From Arenibacter hampyeongensis (GTDB lineage Bacteria > Bacteroidota > Bacteroidia > Flavobacteriales > Flavobacteriaceae): a stretch of DNA of 64,000 nt. Positions 54,231 through 63,861 of the stretch are shown here, in pieces. Position numbers and translations under genes: made by a program. How positions within the stretch are numbered: the first letter of the stretch is position 1; every line of letters starts with the position of its first letter. The notes below the pieces were generated by a model. The model was not told the DNA's origin, did not search any database, and saw nothing but the letters and a program-made list of their open reading frames with translations. The stretch is taken from assembly GCF_002909255.1 (NCBI RefSeq), contig NZ_PIOB01000001.1:186001-250000 (forward strand). The letters are read 5' to 3'.

Positions 54231-54593
54231 TTACTTATCCAAATACTTTATAAACCCACTTAACATTATAGATATATTTTCAATTTTTTCCTTTAATAAA
54301 ATAAACTCCTTCTCCTCCAAATATCCCAAATCCAATGCTAAATACTACTGAGATCTCACCTCTCCCGCAGAGGCTTTTGAAATGTATAGAAAGTGAATAA
54401 ATTCCCTATTTGTATTCCTTTCAAACCCTTCCGCAATATTGGAACTTATAGTTACCGAAGCCCTTCTAATTTGTCTTTTTAAATCAAAGTCCTTTTCAAA
54501 CTCTCATTTATTCGTCAAGCCATAAATTGCTTTATTGAAATCCCTGCTCTCTTTCCAAGCATTTATTTCTTCAAACGAATTTATTTTGGCCAT
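54231..54593 (-). pseudogene. Broken four-helix-bundle (S23/IVP family) gene
   Basis: The minus strand reads a 120-codon frame from ATG at 54593 to TAA at 54231 with two internal stops: TGA at 54504-54506 (codon 30) and TAG at 54345-54347 (codon 83). The flanking text, [51 protein letters not shown] and LSGFIKYLDK, is a full-length match to the four-helix bundle proteins encoded in 23S rRNA intervening sequences and elsewhere. Both stops can come from single base changes (GGA to TGA, TTG to TAG). It sits between sufC and sufD, in the same direction. Confidence 0.9.
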
Positions 54594-54653
54594 CTCTAAT
54601 GTACAATTAGAACGCAATTTTGACTTTTAAACTTTCAACATTGAACATTAAAA

Positions 54654-55406
54654 CTAGACAACCGTTTCCTGTTTCAACCAATCGTATCCTTTTTCCTCCA
54701 ATTCCAGTGCAAGATCTTTAGTTCCGGATTTTACGATTTTTCCGTTGTGCAATACATGAACAAAATCCGGAACTATATATTCCAATAGACGCTGATAGTG
54801 GGTAATCACAATAACCGCGTTGTCCTTGCTCTTTAATTTATTTACACCATTGGCCACAATACGCAGGGCATCAATGTCCAAACCGGAATCCGTTTCATCC
54901 AAAATCGCCAATTTAGGCTCCAACATAGCCATTTGAAATATTTCGTTCCTTTTCTTCTCACCACCGGAGAAACCTTCATTCAAGGAACGTGATAAAAATT
55001 TCCTGTCTATTTCCAACATTTCTGATTTCTCACGAATCAATTTCAACATATCCTTAGCAGGCATATCGTCCAATCCCTTAGCTTTTCTGGATTCGTTTAT
55101 GGCCGTCTTCATGAAATTTGTAACGGAAACCCCAGGAATTTCAACGGGATATTGAAAGGAAAGAAATATTCCTTTGTGAGCCCTATCTTCAGGCGAAGTC
55201 TCATCTAGATTTTCACCTTCCAAATAAACCTCTCCCTCTGTAATTTCAAATTCTTCCTTTCCGGCTATAACTGCCGCCAAGGTACTTTTACCTGAGCCGT
55301 TAGGGCCCATTATAGCATGTACTTCACCTGCATTCACCGTTAGGTTTATTCCCCTTAATATCTCCTTATCCTCTACTCTAGCGTGTAAGTTGTTAATTTT
55401 CAGCAT
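54654..55406 (-). CDS. sufC: SufC, Fe-S cluster assembly ATPase
   Basis: A 250-residue ABC-type ATPase that powers SufBCD. Walker A is GPNGSGKSTL, the signature is FSGGEKKRNEIFQM, Walker B is LAILDETDSGLDIDAL, and the H-loop is VITHYQRLL. The form is typical of SufC. It is separated from sufD by about 470 bp that hold the broken four-helix-bundle gene. Confidence 0.95.
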   Translation of the reverse strand: MLKINNLHARVEDKEILRGINLTVNAGEVHAIMGPNGSGKSTLAAVIAGKEEFEITEGEVYLEGENLDETSPEDRAHKGIFLSFQYPVEIPGVSVTNFMKTAINESRKAKGLDDMPAKDMLKLIREKSEMLEIDRKFLSRSLNEGFSGGEKKRNEIFQMAMLEPKLAILDETDSGLDIDALRIVANGVNKLKSKDNAVIVITHYQRLLEYIVPDFVHVLHNGKIVKSGTKDLALELEEKGYDWLKQETVV

Positions 55407-55561
55407 TGTTCTAAATTCTAATTATTTTAAATAATTGTGCACCTACGGCATTTTATTAAAATCTTCTTTTTTTTGATGTTGTTTTGAGCCTGCAATAGTA
55501 TTCATCCCTATCGGCTTATGAATCTTCCTCGAAGAAGACTGGCCTTCAGAGCTTAATTCCC

Positions 55562-57007
55562 CTATCCTACAGACCCCTCTAAACTTATTTCCAACAATTT
55601 TTGGGCCTCTACGGCAAATTCCATCGGCAACTTATTAAGTACTTCTTTACTGAAGCCGTTTACGATCAAGGCAATTGCCTTTTCTGTATTAATCCCACGC
55701 TGATTGCAATAGAATATCTGATCCTCCCCAATTTTACTGGTAGTGGCCTCGTGTTCTATTTGTGCGGACTTGTTCCTAACTTCAATATAAGGAAAGGTAT
55801 GTGCTCCACATTCGTTCCCCATCAGCAAGGAATCACATTGGGAGAAGTTCCTGGCATTGTCTGCCCTACTATTAACCTGTACCAATCCACGGTAGCTGTT
55901 TTGGGATTTCCCGGCAGAGATACCTTTAGAAATAATGGTACTTCTGGTATTCTTTCCTAAATGGATCATTTTAGTACCTGTATCCGCCTGTTGATAATTA
56001 TTGGTTACGGCAATGGAATAAAATTCCCCTATGGAATTATCTCCTTTAAGGATACATGATGGATACTTCCAAGTAACCGCCGATCCAGTTTCAACCTGTG
56101 TCCAAGAGATTTTGGCATTTTTTTCGCACAATCCCCTTTTGGTCACAAAATTGAAAACTCCACCTACGCCCTCTTTATTTCCTGGAAACCAGTTTTGGAC
56201 GGTCGAGTACTTAATTTCGGAATCATCCAAAGCAATCAATTCTACCACAGCGGCATGTAATTGATTTTCATCACGGGAAGGTGCAGTACATCCTTCCAAA
56301 TAACTTACATAACTACCTTCATCGGCAATTACCAAGGTTCTTTCGAATTGTCCGGTACCAGCCTGATTAATTCTAAAATAAGTTGAAAGTTCCATAGGAC
56401 AGCGCACTCCTTTTGGTATGTAACAAAAAGACCCGTCCGAAAAAACGGCCGAGTTTAGGGCTGCATAAAAATTGTCCTTTTGGGGAACAACGGAACCTAA
56501 GTATTTCTTTACCAGTTCAGGGTGCTCTCTAATGGCCTCGGAAATGGAACAAAAGATTATTCCCTTTTCGGCAAGCGTCTTTTTAAAAGTGGTAGCTACG
56601 GATACTGAATCCATTACGATATCCACGGCTACTCCCGCCAACTTCTTCTGCTCGTCCAAGGAAATACCCAATTTCTTGAAGGTGTCCAGCAATTCTGGAT
56701 CCACCTCGTCCAAACTATCATATTTGGGTTTCTTGTTAGGTGCGGAATAGTAGGAAATAGCCTGAAAATCAGGTTTTTTATATTTAACATTTGCCCATTC
56801 GGGCTCCACCATTTCCTTCCAGATTTTAAAAGATTCCAATCGCCATAATGTCATCCACTCGGGTTCTTCCTTCTTTTTGGAAATAGCGATCACAATTTCC
56901 TCGTTTAAACCATTTGGAAACGTATCTGATTCTATATCTGTGTAGAAACCATACTCATACTCCTTGGTTTCCAACTCTTTTTTTAATTCTTCCTCTGTAT
57001 ATGCCAT
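55562..57007 (-). CDS. sufB: SufB, Fe-S scaffold subunit
   Basis: A 481-residue SufB. Blocks: [70 protein letters not shown] and [24 protein letters not shown]. The Cys and Glu residues that hold the nascent cluster are within these. About 155 bp separate it from sufC. Confidence 0.96.
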   Translation of the reverse strand: MAYTEEELKKELETKEYEYGFYTDIESDTFPNGLNEEIVIAISKKKEEPEWMTLWRLESFKIWKEMVEPEWANVKYKKPDFQAISYYSAPNKKPKYDSLDEVDPELLDTFKKLGISLDEQKKLAGVAVDIVMDSVSVATTFKKTLAEKGIIFCSISEAIREHPELVKKYLGSVVPQKDNFYAALNSAVFSDGSFCYIPKGVRCPMELSTYFRINQAGTGQFERTLVIADEGSYVSYLEGCTAPSRDENQLHAAVVELIALDDSEIKYSTVQNWFPGNKEGVGGVFNFVTKRGLCEKNAKISWTQVETGSAVTWKYPSCILKGDNSIGEFYSIAVTNNYQQADTGTKMIHLGKNTRSTIISKGISAGKSQNSYRGLVQVNSRADNARNFSQCDSLLMGNECGAHTFPYIEVRNKSAQIEHEATTSKIGEDQIFYCNQRGINTEKAIALIVNGFSKEVLNKLPMEFAVEAQKLLEISLEGSVG

Positions 57008-57105
57008 TCTTCCTAATTTATCAATTGTTTACTGTAACAATTGGCTAATTATTTATCATCTCCAACGCAAGCATTGGTACATTTTTTATTCCCGCCAGTG
57101 TTTCG

Positions 57106-57435
57106 TTAAAGAGAGAAACTCTCTCCACAACCACAAGTTCTTTGGGCGTTTGGATTATTAAAAACAAACCCTTTGCCATTAAGTCCCCCGGAATATTCCA
57201 GTACCGTACCTACCAGATAAAGAAAACTCTTTTTATCCACTATAATACGCACTGCGTTGTCCTCGAAAATTTTATCGGTTTCTGTGGTTTTATTATCAAA
57301 ATCGAGTTCATAGGACAATCCACTGCAACCTCCGCTTTTAACGCCTACCCGCACATAATCCTTGCTGGCATCAAAGCCTCCTTCGGCCATTAGGGCCATT
57401 ACCCTCTGCTTAGCTGTTTCAGATACTTTAATCAT
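57106..57435 (-). CDS. sufA: SufA/HesB-type Fe-S carrier protein
   Basis: A 109-residue A-type carrier. The three ligands are Cys in VKSGGCSGLSYELDF and the pair in RTCGCGESFSL. It receives clusters from SufBCD and delivers them. First gene of the SUF run, with a -7 box 30 bp upstream. ErpA or IscA assignment cannot be told apart by sequence, but context favours SufA. Confidence 0.92.
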   Translation of the reverse strand: MIKVSETAKQRVMALMAEGGFDASKDYVRVGVKSGGCSGLSYELDFDNKTTETDKIFEDNAVRIIVDKKSFLYLVGTVLEYSGGLNGKGFVFNNPNAQRTCGCGESFSL

Positions 57436-57464
57436 TCTTAATTGGATTTAATCTAAATAGTTTA

Positions 57465-57472
57465 CAAATATA
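57465..57472 (-). promoter_or_regulatory. -7 promoter box of the SUF operon
   Basis: TATATTTG on the minus strand, 29 bp before the first ATG. No RirA, Fur or IscR site can be recognised by eye. Confidence 0.55.
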
Positions 57473-57554
57473 GTACATAAGTAGGGTTTTACCATACTTC
57501 CTAACATTAATATAACGAATAGCCCAATTGGATATTTCTATCCTAAAAGTTCTC

Positions 57555-57600
57555 AAAAAAAAAATGGCCAACAAATTGCTTTACACAATTATATGGCCAT
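57555..57600 (-). terminator. Terminator of the small lipoprotein gene
   Basis: ATGGCCA and TGGCCAT, with an inner AATTG/CAATT pairing, followed on the minus strand by about ten T. It lies about 37 bp after the stop codon at 57637 and separates this gene from the SUF operon. Confidence 0.85.
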
Positions 57601-57636
57601 ATTTAAAATCTTATAAAGTATACTTAAGGCTGTAAT

Positions 57637-57843
57637 TTAATTATCGTCACCAATCTTTTCGATAGCATCATCTATTTTCTCATTGACTTCCTTGTCGGCC
57701 TTTTCTCCTGCTTTTTCAAGGATTCCTTTATCTTTCTCTACTTCCTTCTCAATTATTACAGTTTTCTCTTTGGTTTCCCTACACGAGGTCATTGTAAAAA
57801 AAGGCAATCCCAAAACCAATATTGTTAAAACAATTTTTTTCAT
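57637..57843 (-). CDS. Small charged lipoprotein
   Basis: A 68-residue lipoprotein: signal peptide with lipobox TMTSC, then a 45-residue highly charged helix (KEVEKDKGILEKAGEKADKEVNEK), likely a coiled coil. It resembles short Lpp-like or stress lipoproteins in character only. The ATG at 57843 is the start: an earlier one at 57864 would overlap the -7 box. It is a single-gene unit with its own terminator. Confidence 0.75.
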   Translation of the reverse strand: MKKIVLTILVLGLPFFTMTSCRETKEKTVIIEKEVEKDKGILEKAGEKADKEVNEKIDDAIEKIGDDN

Positions 57844-57863
57844 GAAATTTTTTTTAATTCGCA

Positions 57864-57871
57864 CAAATATA
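57864..57871 (-). promoter_or_regulatory. -7 promoter box for the small lipoprotein gene
   Basis: TATATTTG on the minus strand, 20 bp before the ATG at 57843. Confidence 0.55.
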
Positions 57872-58033
57872 CCATTTACTTAAAGAATACTTGAATTTTA
57901 CTTTTTTCCCTTATTCCTTAAATTTATTTTTAACTTTTCCTTGTTTTTCGGATTTTTAGATGATAATTAGCCCTCAACCAATATCCCTAAATATTCCCTA
58001 CCTAATAGATGTACCCCTTTCTATAATCAAAGA

Positions 58034-60967
58034 TCAAAATTGCTTAAAACCTGGATTATTTATTGGTTTTTTGGTCATGGTATACCAAGCTTCCGTTGAC
58101 CAAAGAGAATGATTCTTTTCGCTTTTAAAGGGTTTCTTTATGTGAATATAGATAACCTTATTTTCCTGAATCCCTTCAATTTCCAAAAATACTTTCTTCC
58201 GATCCCCTGAAAGGTTCACCGATTTTATCTTAAGCTCCTGCTCTCCCAATTTTGGCCCCCCATAATCCTCAGTAGCCTCGTAATAATACTGTTCTACCTC
58301 AAAATTTTCCTTATTCAATAACTCCTTCGAATTTATTGGTTCTGTAAATTCGATTTCCATTCCGTTGGTTTTCGCCCTTACCGCCAACATTTCAAAGGTT
58401 GATTTTTCATTGTAATGAAATCGGTGCAAAGCATACCAAAGTCGACCCTCATGCCTCCAATTGCCGCCAGATCCAACACCACCGGCATATAGATCTCCAT
58501 CAGGACCCCAAACGGTTCTATTTATTCCGGCATCCAACCCCTGGATAAAACGAAAAACTACACCCTGTTTTACGCCGTCGACTTCATCAATAAAGACTCT
58601 TTTTATGCCACCATGGGTAACATCCCCATGAATCATTTGGTCCTTATATGGTCCAATATTAAAAATTGCCGGTTGACTGGGGGAATTACTGATTTCTTCA
58701 TGCGGCAGCCAAACTAGTGGGGGATCTTCCTTATAATCCTTTACTCGCTCCCAATCCGCATGTTTAAACCCATAGAATTTACCCTTTTCCACTCGGACAA
58801 TTTTACTGGTAGGTATCCAATTTCCTTGATTGTCCGCAACATACAGTGCGCCATCCGGTCCCTCCGCAATGCCATTGGGTGTTCTAAAACCTTCAGCTAT
58901 AATCTCAACGTCACTACCGTCCTTACTAATTCTCACCACTTTACCCCTATCCTTAACCTCTTTAAATTCTGAACCTAAATCCGTAGCCAGGGTAGCATAA
59001 AAGCTCCCTTCCTTGTAAACAAGACCAAACGCAAACTCGTGATAATGGGAGGTTACATTCCAAGAATCACAAACTTTTTTGTATTCATCAATTATCCCGT
59101 CACCATCATTATCTATCAATTTGGTAAGTTCCTGCTTTTGCAATACATATAGTTCCCCGTCCACCATTTTTATTCCCAAAGGTTCGGCCAATCCTTTAGC
59201 TATCTGTTTGACTTCTATGGACTCAGGATCTTCAGTGTTATAGTTTTTTAGAATATAGACAGAACCTGTTGAATCCCAGGTACAGATGACCATCCTCTCC
59301 TCATCTATAAAATCTATTCCTCCTATCCTTGGATGAAATTCCGAGGGTTTGGCCTGAAACATATCAAAGGACGGGTGTACCGCATTCAAAGACATTTGAT
59401 CACCGGGAGTGGTACTGGCCACTTTTGGAAAATACGGCAACAGTTTTCTAAAGGCACGCGGCTCATGGTAAAATACGGTATCCGGTACGACCGTAAACAA
59501 TTCCCCATCATCTGACCATTGTAAAGAAAGGCCATAGCCACCACCACCTTGCTGAAACTGCAATAAAAATCCATTCCATCCCTTTTCCAATACAGCTAAG
59601 GCATCAACGGCCTCTGCGCCATGATCTCCTCTGTTATCGATAATTTCGGAACCATTAAGCTTTAATACCGAACCATCATCGCTTATAAGTCTGAATGTTT
59701 TGTTTACCTTTTTATCAGATTTTATAAACCCTTTAAACTCCATATAAAAATGCTCCTTGATTTCTCCCAACGCCCCTGAGGTAGGTATATGAATAGCAGG
59801 TGCTACCCCATTCAAAATGGGCAATGTGCTTTGGGTAAGATCTTCATATAGATCACCGCTGTCATTTATCAAATATAAACTTACTGCCGCCCCGGGCTGT
59901 TTTACCTTATTTTCGCCGCCCCTTCGATCGTCGTTATCCAAGGCAAATGTTATGTCGGGTGTGTTCAAGGCAATATCCACAACCCTTTCCTGAGGTTCGG
60001 GTTCATCATCCAAGGACAAAATATAATAGGCCATATTCTGAGCATCCGACCGTGATAAATCGGGATGTGCAGACATTAAAGCAGCACCCCAATTACCTGT
60101 TCCGCCCAGTCTGATCTTATCAGCCAACATATCAAGAGTGGCCCAATCAAAAACGTATCTCTTGGCTATGGAATCATAAGCAGGCCCTACCAAGTTTTCA
60201 TGTTGCAGATGACAGGCATTGCAATCGCTTTGTTCAACCAATTTCCTTCCCTCTGCAATAATTCCCGTATCGTCCGTAATAGGCTCTTTCCAGTCTGCCG
60301 GTACAGGGTTAAAATATGTTTCAACTTTAGTGTTTTTACCCATTTCCAACTGATTGGTATTATCCCCCCTTTTACCGCCATCAAGAGCCTCCTTAAAAAC
60401 CAGTCCATCATCAGGACCATAATCCAATACGGGTACCAAGTCCTTGGACCAACCTTCCATAATTGAAAAAGTCCTGATCAATCCTGAATGATCGTCTTCC
60501 AATCCGTACTCAGGAATTTCACGAATCTTAACCGATTTTCCTGTTTTGGATATAAGCTCAAAGTCGATACCTACTTGACCTTTGATCAAGGAATAACCCA
60601 AAAAGTTCACTTTGGGAATTTCCATTCCCTCATTTGACTTTAGCCTCCACTGCGTTTGTTCTGAATCATCCTCTACATAGGCAAAACCAAAACTGGAAGG
60701 TTGAATTCCATGGGCCGTAGTATAAACCGCACCCTCGTAATTAACCCCACCTTTCCATACTTTATACAGGTTTCCGGACTGAAGGTTGTAACAAGTATAC
60801 AAATCCTTATGAAGTGCAATGGTCAACATTCTTGGCTGTTTATCCATAACCGATCGGAATACCCAAGTATCTATTGGCCGAATATTGACAGCGCTAGGTT
60901 CACATGAGAAATTGAGACCAATCAAAAATAGGAGAATGGGCAAGAGGAGAGATTTAGTATATTTCAT
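58034..60967 (-). CDS. Cytochrome c / PA14 / beta-propeller lipoprotein
   Basis: A 977-residue lipoprotein (lipobox NFSC, Cys22) with several modules. Residues about 30-225 form an N-terminal beta domain. A cytochrome c module (about 235-325) has the heme motif CNACH at 249-253 and a likely axial Met298. A PA14 domain (about 365-500, QGGGGYGLSLQWSDDG) follows. A propeller (about 530-850, RTPNGIAEGPDGALYVADNQGN and NRTVWGPDGDLYAGG) resembles soluble sugar dehydrogenases. The C-terminal part is a beta domain. It is of the PVC/Bacteroidota large-cytochrome type. It may pass electrons from sugar oxidation. It is divergent from the Gfo/Idh/MocA gene. Confidence 0.85.
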   Translation of the reverse strand: MKYTKSLLLPILLFLIGLNFSCEPSAVNIRPIDTWVFRSVMDKQPRMLTIALHKDLYTCYNLQSGNLYKVWKGGVNYEGAVYTTAHGIQPSSFGFAYVEDDSEQTQWRLKSNEGMEIPKVNFLGYSLIKGQVGIDFELISKTGKSVKIREIPEYGLEDDHSGLIRTFSIMEGWSKDLVPVLDYGPDDGLVFKEALDGGKRGDNTNQLEMGKNTKVETYFNPVPADWKEPITDDTGIIAEGRKLVEQSDCNACHLQHENLVGPAYDSIAKRYVFDWATLDMLADKIRLGGTGNWGAALMSAHPDLSRSDAQNMAYYILSLDDEPEPQERVVDIALNTPDITFALDNDDRRGGENKVKQPGAAVSLYLINDSGDLYEDLTQSTLPILNGVAPAIHIPTSGALGEIKEHFYMEFKGFIKSDKKVNKTFRLISDDGSVLKLNGSEIIDNRGDHGAEAVDALAVLEKGWNGFLLQFQQGGGGYGLSLQWSDDGELFTVVPDTVFYHEPRAFRKLLPYFPKVASTTPGDQMSLNAVHPSFDMFQAKPSEFHPRIGGIDFIDEERMVICTWDSTGSVYILKNYNTEDPESIEVKQIAKGLAEPLGIKMVDGELYVLQKQELTKLIDNDGDGIIDEYKKVCDSWNVTSHYHEFAFGLVYKEGSFYATLATDLGSEFKEVKDRGKVVRISKDGSDVEIIAEGFRTPNGIAEGPDGALYVADNQGNWIPTSKIVRVEKGKFYGFKHADWERVKDYKEDPPLVWLPHEEISNSPSQPAIFNIGPYKDQMIHGDVTHGGIKRVFIDEVDGVKQGVVFRFIQGLDAGINRTVWGPDGDLYAGGVGSGGNWRHEGRLWYALHRFHYNEKSTFEMLAVRAKTNGMEIEFTEPINSKELLNKENFEVEQYYYEATEDYGGPKLGEQELKIKSVNLSGDRKKVFLEIEGIQENKVIYIHIKKPFKSEKNHSLWSTEAWYTMTKKPINNPGFKQF

Positions 60968-61212
60968 TTTTTAATTATGTAAGGCTTTTGAGTAAAAATA
61001 CGAAATTTTGGGCCATTGCTTAAACGATTAATTATTTCAGATATTTGTAATCTAAATAACAGGTTTTAAAGCTCTTTATACCTTTTGAACAAAAATATTT
61101 TGATCAAAAATTTAATAAATTAACAAAATAAATAGAAATAACTTTATGCTGATTACAAAAATTTAATTTAAATTCAAATCCATTTTTAAATATTAGAAAA
61201 CTTTCAAAAATT

Positions 61213-62667
61213 ATGTCCAAAAAAAAGACCGCATTTAGTAACAATTCACGAAGAGATTTTATTAAAGGTACCGGCTTGGCAACCGCCGGCTTTATGATCG
61301 TACCAAGACATGTATTGGGAGGTCCGGGTTATGTTGCCCCTAGTGACAAATTAAATATTGCTGGTATTGGTGCAGGTGGTAAAGGTAGAAGTGATATTGC
61401 TTCCTTCGCGGAAAGCCCCAATGTTAATATAGTAGGACTTTGTGATGTGGATGACAGACAAGCCGTTGAATCCAGGAAGTCTTTCCCAAAGGCAAAATAT
61501 TATGCCGATTTTAGGAAAATGCTGGAAAATGAAAAGGACAATATTGATGCCGTTTCGGTATCCACTCCAGACCACAACCACGCGGTAGCTGCCTATATGG
61601 CCATGTCAATGGGCAAGCATGTCTACGTTCAAAAGCCTTTAACACATGATATCTGGGAGGCTAGAATGCTTACCGAGGCAGCAAAAAAATTCAAGGTAGT
61701 TACCCAAATGGGGAACCAAGGTGGCTCAGGTGATGGCGTACGAAAAATGAAAGAACTTTATGATACTGGTATCATAGGGGATGTACATACCGTAAAATGT
61801 TGGACCAATAGAGCTATTTGGCCACAAGCACTTCAAACACCGACCAAAAAAGACAAAATACCAAAAGGCTTAAATTGGGACCTGTGGTTAGGAACCGCGG
61901 AAATGCGCGATTATAACGATGCCTACCTTCCTTTTGATTGGAGAGGCTGGTCCGATTTCGGAACAGGTGCACTAGGTGATATGGCTTGCCATATTATGGA
62001 TCCAGTATATAGAATACTGCCTATACTTTACCCTAACCAAGTAGAGTGTAGTGTTTCGGATTCCTTTAAAGGGAAATTTGAAACTGCCGATTACCCCAAG
62101 AGTTTCCCTAATTCAAGTAAAATACACCTAAGCTATCCAAAAACGGATGGTAAAGGCACTGTTAAGGTTACTTGGATGGACGGTGGACTTCTGCCGGAAA
62201 GACCAGATGAAATGGGTGATGACGAAGCTTTGGGCAACTGGGATGGTGGCGTACTATTTATTGGTACAAAAGGTAAATTGTTGGCTGACTGTTATGGCGC
62301 CAACCCAAGATTGCTTCCATTATCGTTAAACGAGCAATTTGAAGTTGCAGAAACCATAGCTAGAGTTCCAGAAGGACACTACCTACAATGGGTAAATGCC
62401 TGTATGGCAGGTTATGGCAATGCCGAAACCAGTTCTTCATTTGACTATGCCGGTCCTTTTACCGAAAGTATCCTGATTGGTAACTTGGCGCTTAAGGCCT
62501 ATTTTGAAGTAGACCCCAGTGCCGATAAAGGCAGCTTCTGGGGAGGCTCAAAATACAATGGCAGAAAACGTTTGCTATGGGATGCAGAAAACATGAGGGT
62601 TACCAACTTTGAGGCCGCAAACAAGTATGTAAAACGCAATTATAGAGCGGGATATTCTTTGGGATAG
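61213..62667 (+). CDS. Tat-exported Gfo/Idh/MocA-family oxidoreductase (second copy)
   Basis: A 484-residue paralogue of the protein at 6924-8390. A Tat signal carries Arg13-Arg14 in SRRDFIKGTGL, and MIVPRHVLGG, LNIAGIGAGGKGRSDI, VSTPDHNHAVAAYMA and VQKPLTHDIWEARML follow in order. The WSDFGTGALGDMACHIMD block and the C-terminal LLWDAENMRVTNFEAANKYV are shared almost unchanged. Cofactor NAD(P)(H); sugar or sugar-acid substrate unknown. It is divergent from the cytochrome/propeller gene, and both may act on one exported pathway. It is followed by a strong terminator. Confidence 0.88.
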   Translation: MSKKKTAFSNNSRRDFIKGTGLATAGFMIVPRHVLGGPGYVAPSDKLNIAGIGAGGKGRSDIASFAESPNVNIVGLCDVDDRQAVESRKSFPKAKYYADFRKMLENEKDNIDAVSVSTPDHNHAVAAYMAMSMGKHVYVQKPLTHDIWEARMLTEAAKKFKVVTQMGNQGGSGDGVRKMKELYDTGIIGDVHTVKCWTNRAIWPQALQTPTKKDKIPKGLNWDLWLGTAEMRDYNDAYLPFDWRGWSDFGTGALGDMACHIMDPVYRILPILYPNQVECSVSDSFKGKFETADYPKSFPNSSKIHLSYPKTDGKGTVKVTWMDGGLLPERPDEMGDDEALGNWDGGVLFIGTKGKLLADCYGANPRLLPLSLNEQFEVAETIARVPEGHYLQWVNACMAGYGNAETSSSFDYAGPFTESILIGNLALKAYFEVDPSADKGSFWGGSKYNGRKRLLWDAENMRVTNFEAANKYVKRNYRAGYSLG

Positions 62668-62690
62668 ACCTCATAATTATACATTGAATT

Positions 62691-62745
62691 AAAAAGCCGG
62701 ACTTTGTAAGTATCATAAAGAATACTTATTTAGGTCCGGCTTTTT
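62691..62745 (+). terminator. Strong terminator after the Gfo/Idh/MocA gene
   Basis: AAAAAGCCGGAC and GTCCGGCTTTTT form a 12-bp outer stem; inner GTAAGTAT/ATACTTAT pairing lengthens it. A T run follows. It lies 23 bp after the stop codon and would work on both strands. Confidence 0.9.
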
Positions 62746-62805
62746 AATTGTTTACTTATAGATTCTTTATTTAGTCCAAAAAAAGGATATAATGGATATA
62801 CTCCT

Positions 62806-62813
62806 TATTTTTG
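62806..62813 (+). promoter_or_regulatory. thiL: -7 promoter box for thiL, very close to the ATG
   Basis: TATTTTTG, an exact match, ending only 4 bp before the ATG at 62818. Transcription would start at or next to the start codon, so a leaderless mRNA is possible. Confidence 0.5.
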
Positions 62814-62817
62814 CGGC

Positions 62818-63861
62818 ATGATAGAAGATAAGAATCAAGAAAAGACAGGATTAGATCAATTGGGAGAATTTGAATTGATAAAACATCTCACCAAAGATTT
62901 TACAATACAGCACAAATCTACCCTAAAAGGTATTGGTGATGATGCTGCCGTCTTGGATTTCAAGGACAAAAAGGCCATAATATCTACTGATCTATTGATA
63001 GAGGGCGTACATTTCGACCTTAGCTATATGCCCTTAAAACACTTGGGTTATAAATCCGTCATGGTAAATTTATCGGACATCTATGCCATGAACGCCACTG
63101 CTACCCAAATAACCGTTTCCATTGCGGTTTCCAATAGATTTCCATTGGAAGCCTTAGAAGAATTTTATAGTGGGGTGGCCTTGGCCTGCGAAGTCTACAA
63201 GATAGATCTAGTAGGAGGAGATACTACCTCCTCTACCAAAGGAATGTTGGTGAGCGTTACCGTTATAGGTGAGGCTGCGGAAGAAAACATTGTTTACCGA
63301 AGCGGGGCCAAACCAAATGATCTTTTAGTAGTTTCAGGAGATTTAGGTGCTGCCTATTGTGGGCTACAGGTGCTGGAAAGGGAAAAGGAAGTATTCAAAG
63401 TAAATCCAAACAATCAACCCGATCTATCCCCTTACACCTATATTGTGGAACGACAATTAAAACCTGAAGCCAGAAGGGATGTTAAAGAATTATTGGATAA
63501 ATTGGAAATCCGTCCAACTTCCATGATCGATATTAGTGATGGACTTTCCTCTGAAATTTTACATTTATGTGATAAAAGTGAAGTGGGATGTAATTTATTC
63601 GAAGATAAAATTCCGTTGGATCCCACCGTAATTTCGGCATGTGAGGAATTTAAAATGGACAGTACGCTCGTAGCCCTAAGTGGGGGTGAAGACTACGAAC
63701 TTTTATTCACAATAGATCAGAAAGATTTTCTAAAAATAAAAGGAAATCCCCATTTCACAGTAGTGGGACATATGACCGATAAAAACGAAGGTGTTAATTT
63801 AATCTCAAGGAGCAATACCAAAATTCCTATTACCGCACAGGGATGGAATTCTTTTTCATAA
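62818..63861 (+). CDS. thiL: Thiamine-monophosphate kinase
   Basis: A 347-residue kinase that phosphorylates thiamine monophosphate to thiamine diphosphate. LGEFELIKHL starts the family. GIGDDAAVLDF, STDLLIEGVHFDLSYMPLKHLGYKSVMVNLSD, VGGDTTSS and DISDGLSSEILHLC are the ATP, metal and substrate motifs. The late LSGGEDYELLF block is diagnostic. Length is normal. The ATG at 62818 is preferred since the next Met is about 70 residues on. It stands alone behind a strong terminator. The 139 bp after it to the window end show nothing. Confidence 0.95.
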   Translation: MIEDKNQEKTGLDQLGEFELIKHLTKDFTIQHKSTLKGIGDDAAVLDFKDKKAIISTDLLIEGVHFDLSYMPLKHLGYKSVMVNLSDIYAMNATATQITVSIAVSNRFPLEALEEFYSGVALACEVYKIDLVGGDTTSSTKGMLVSVTVIGEAAEENIVYRSGAKPNDLLVVSGDLGAAYCGLQVLEREKEVFKVNPNNQPDLSPYTYIVERQLKPEARRDVKELLDKLEIRPTSMIDISDGLSSEILHLCDKSEVGCNLFEDKIPLDPTVISACEEFKMDSTLVALSGGEDYELLFTIDQKDFLKIKGNPHFTVVGHMTDKNEGVNLISRSNTKIPITAQGWNSFS

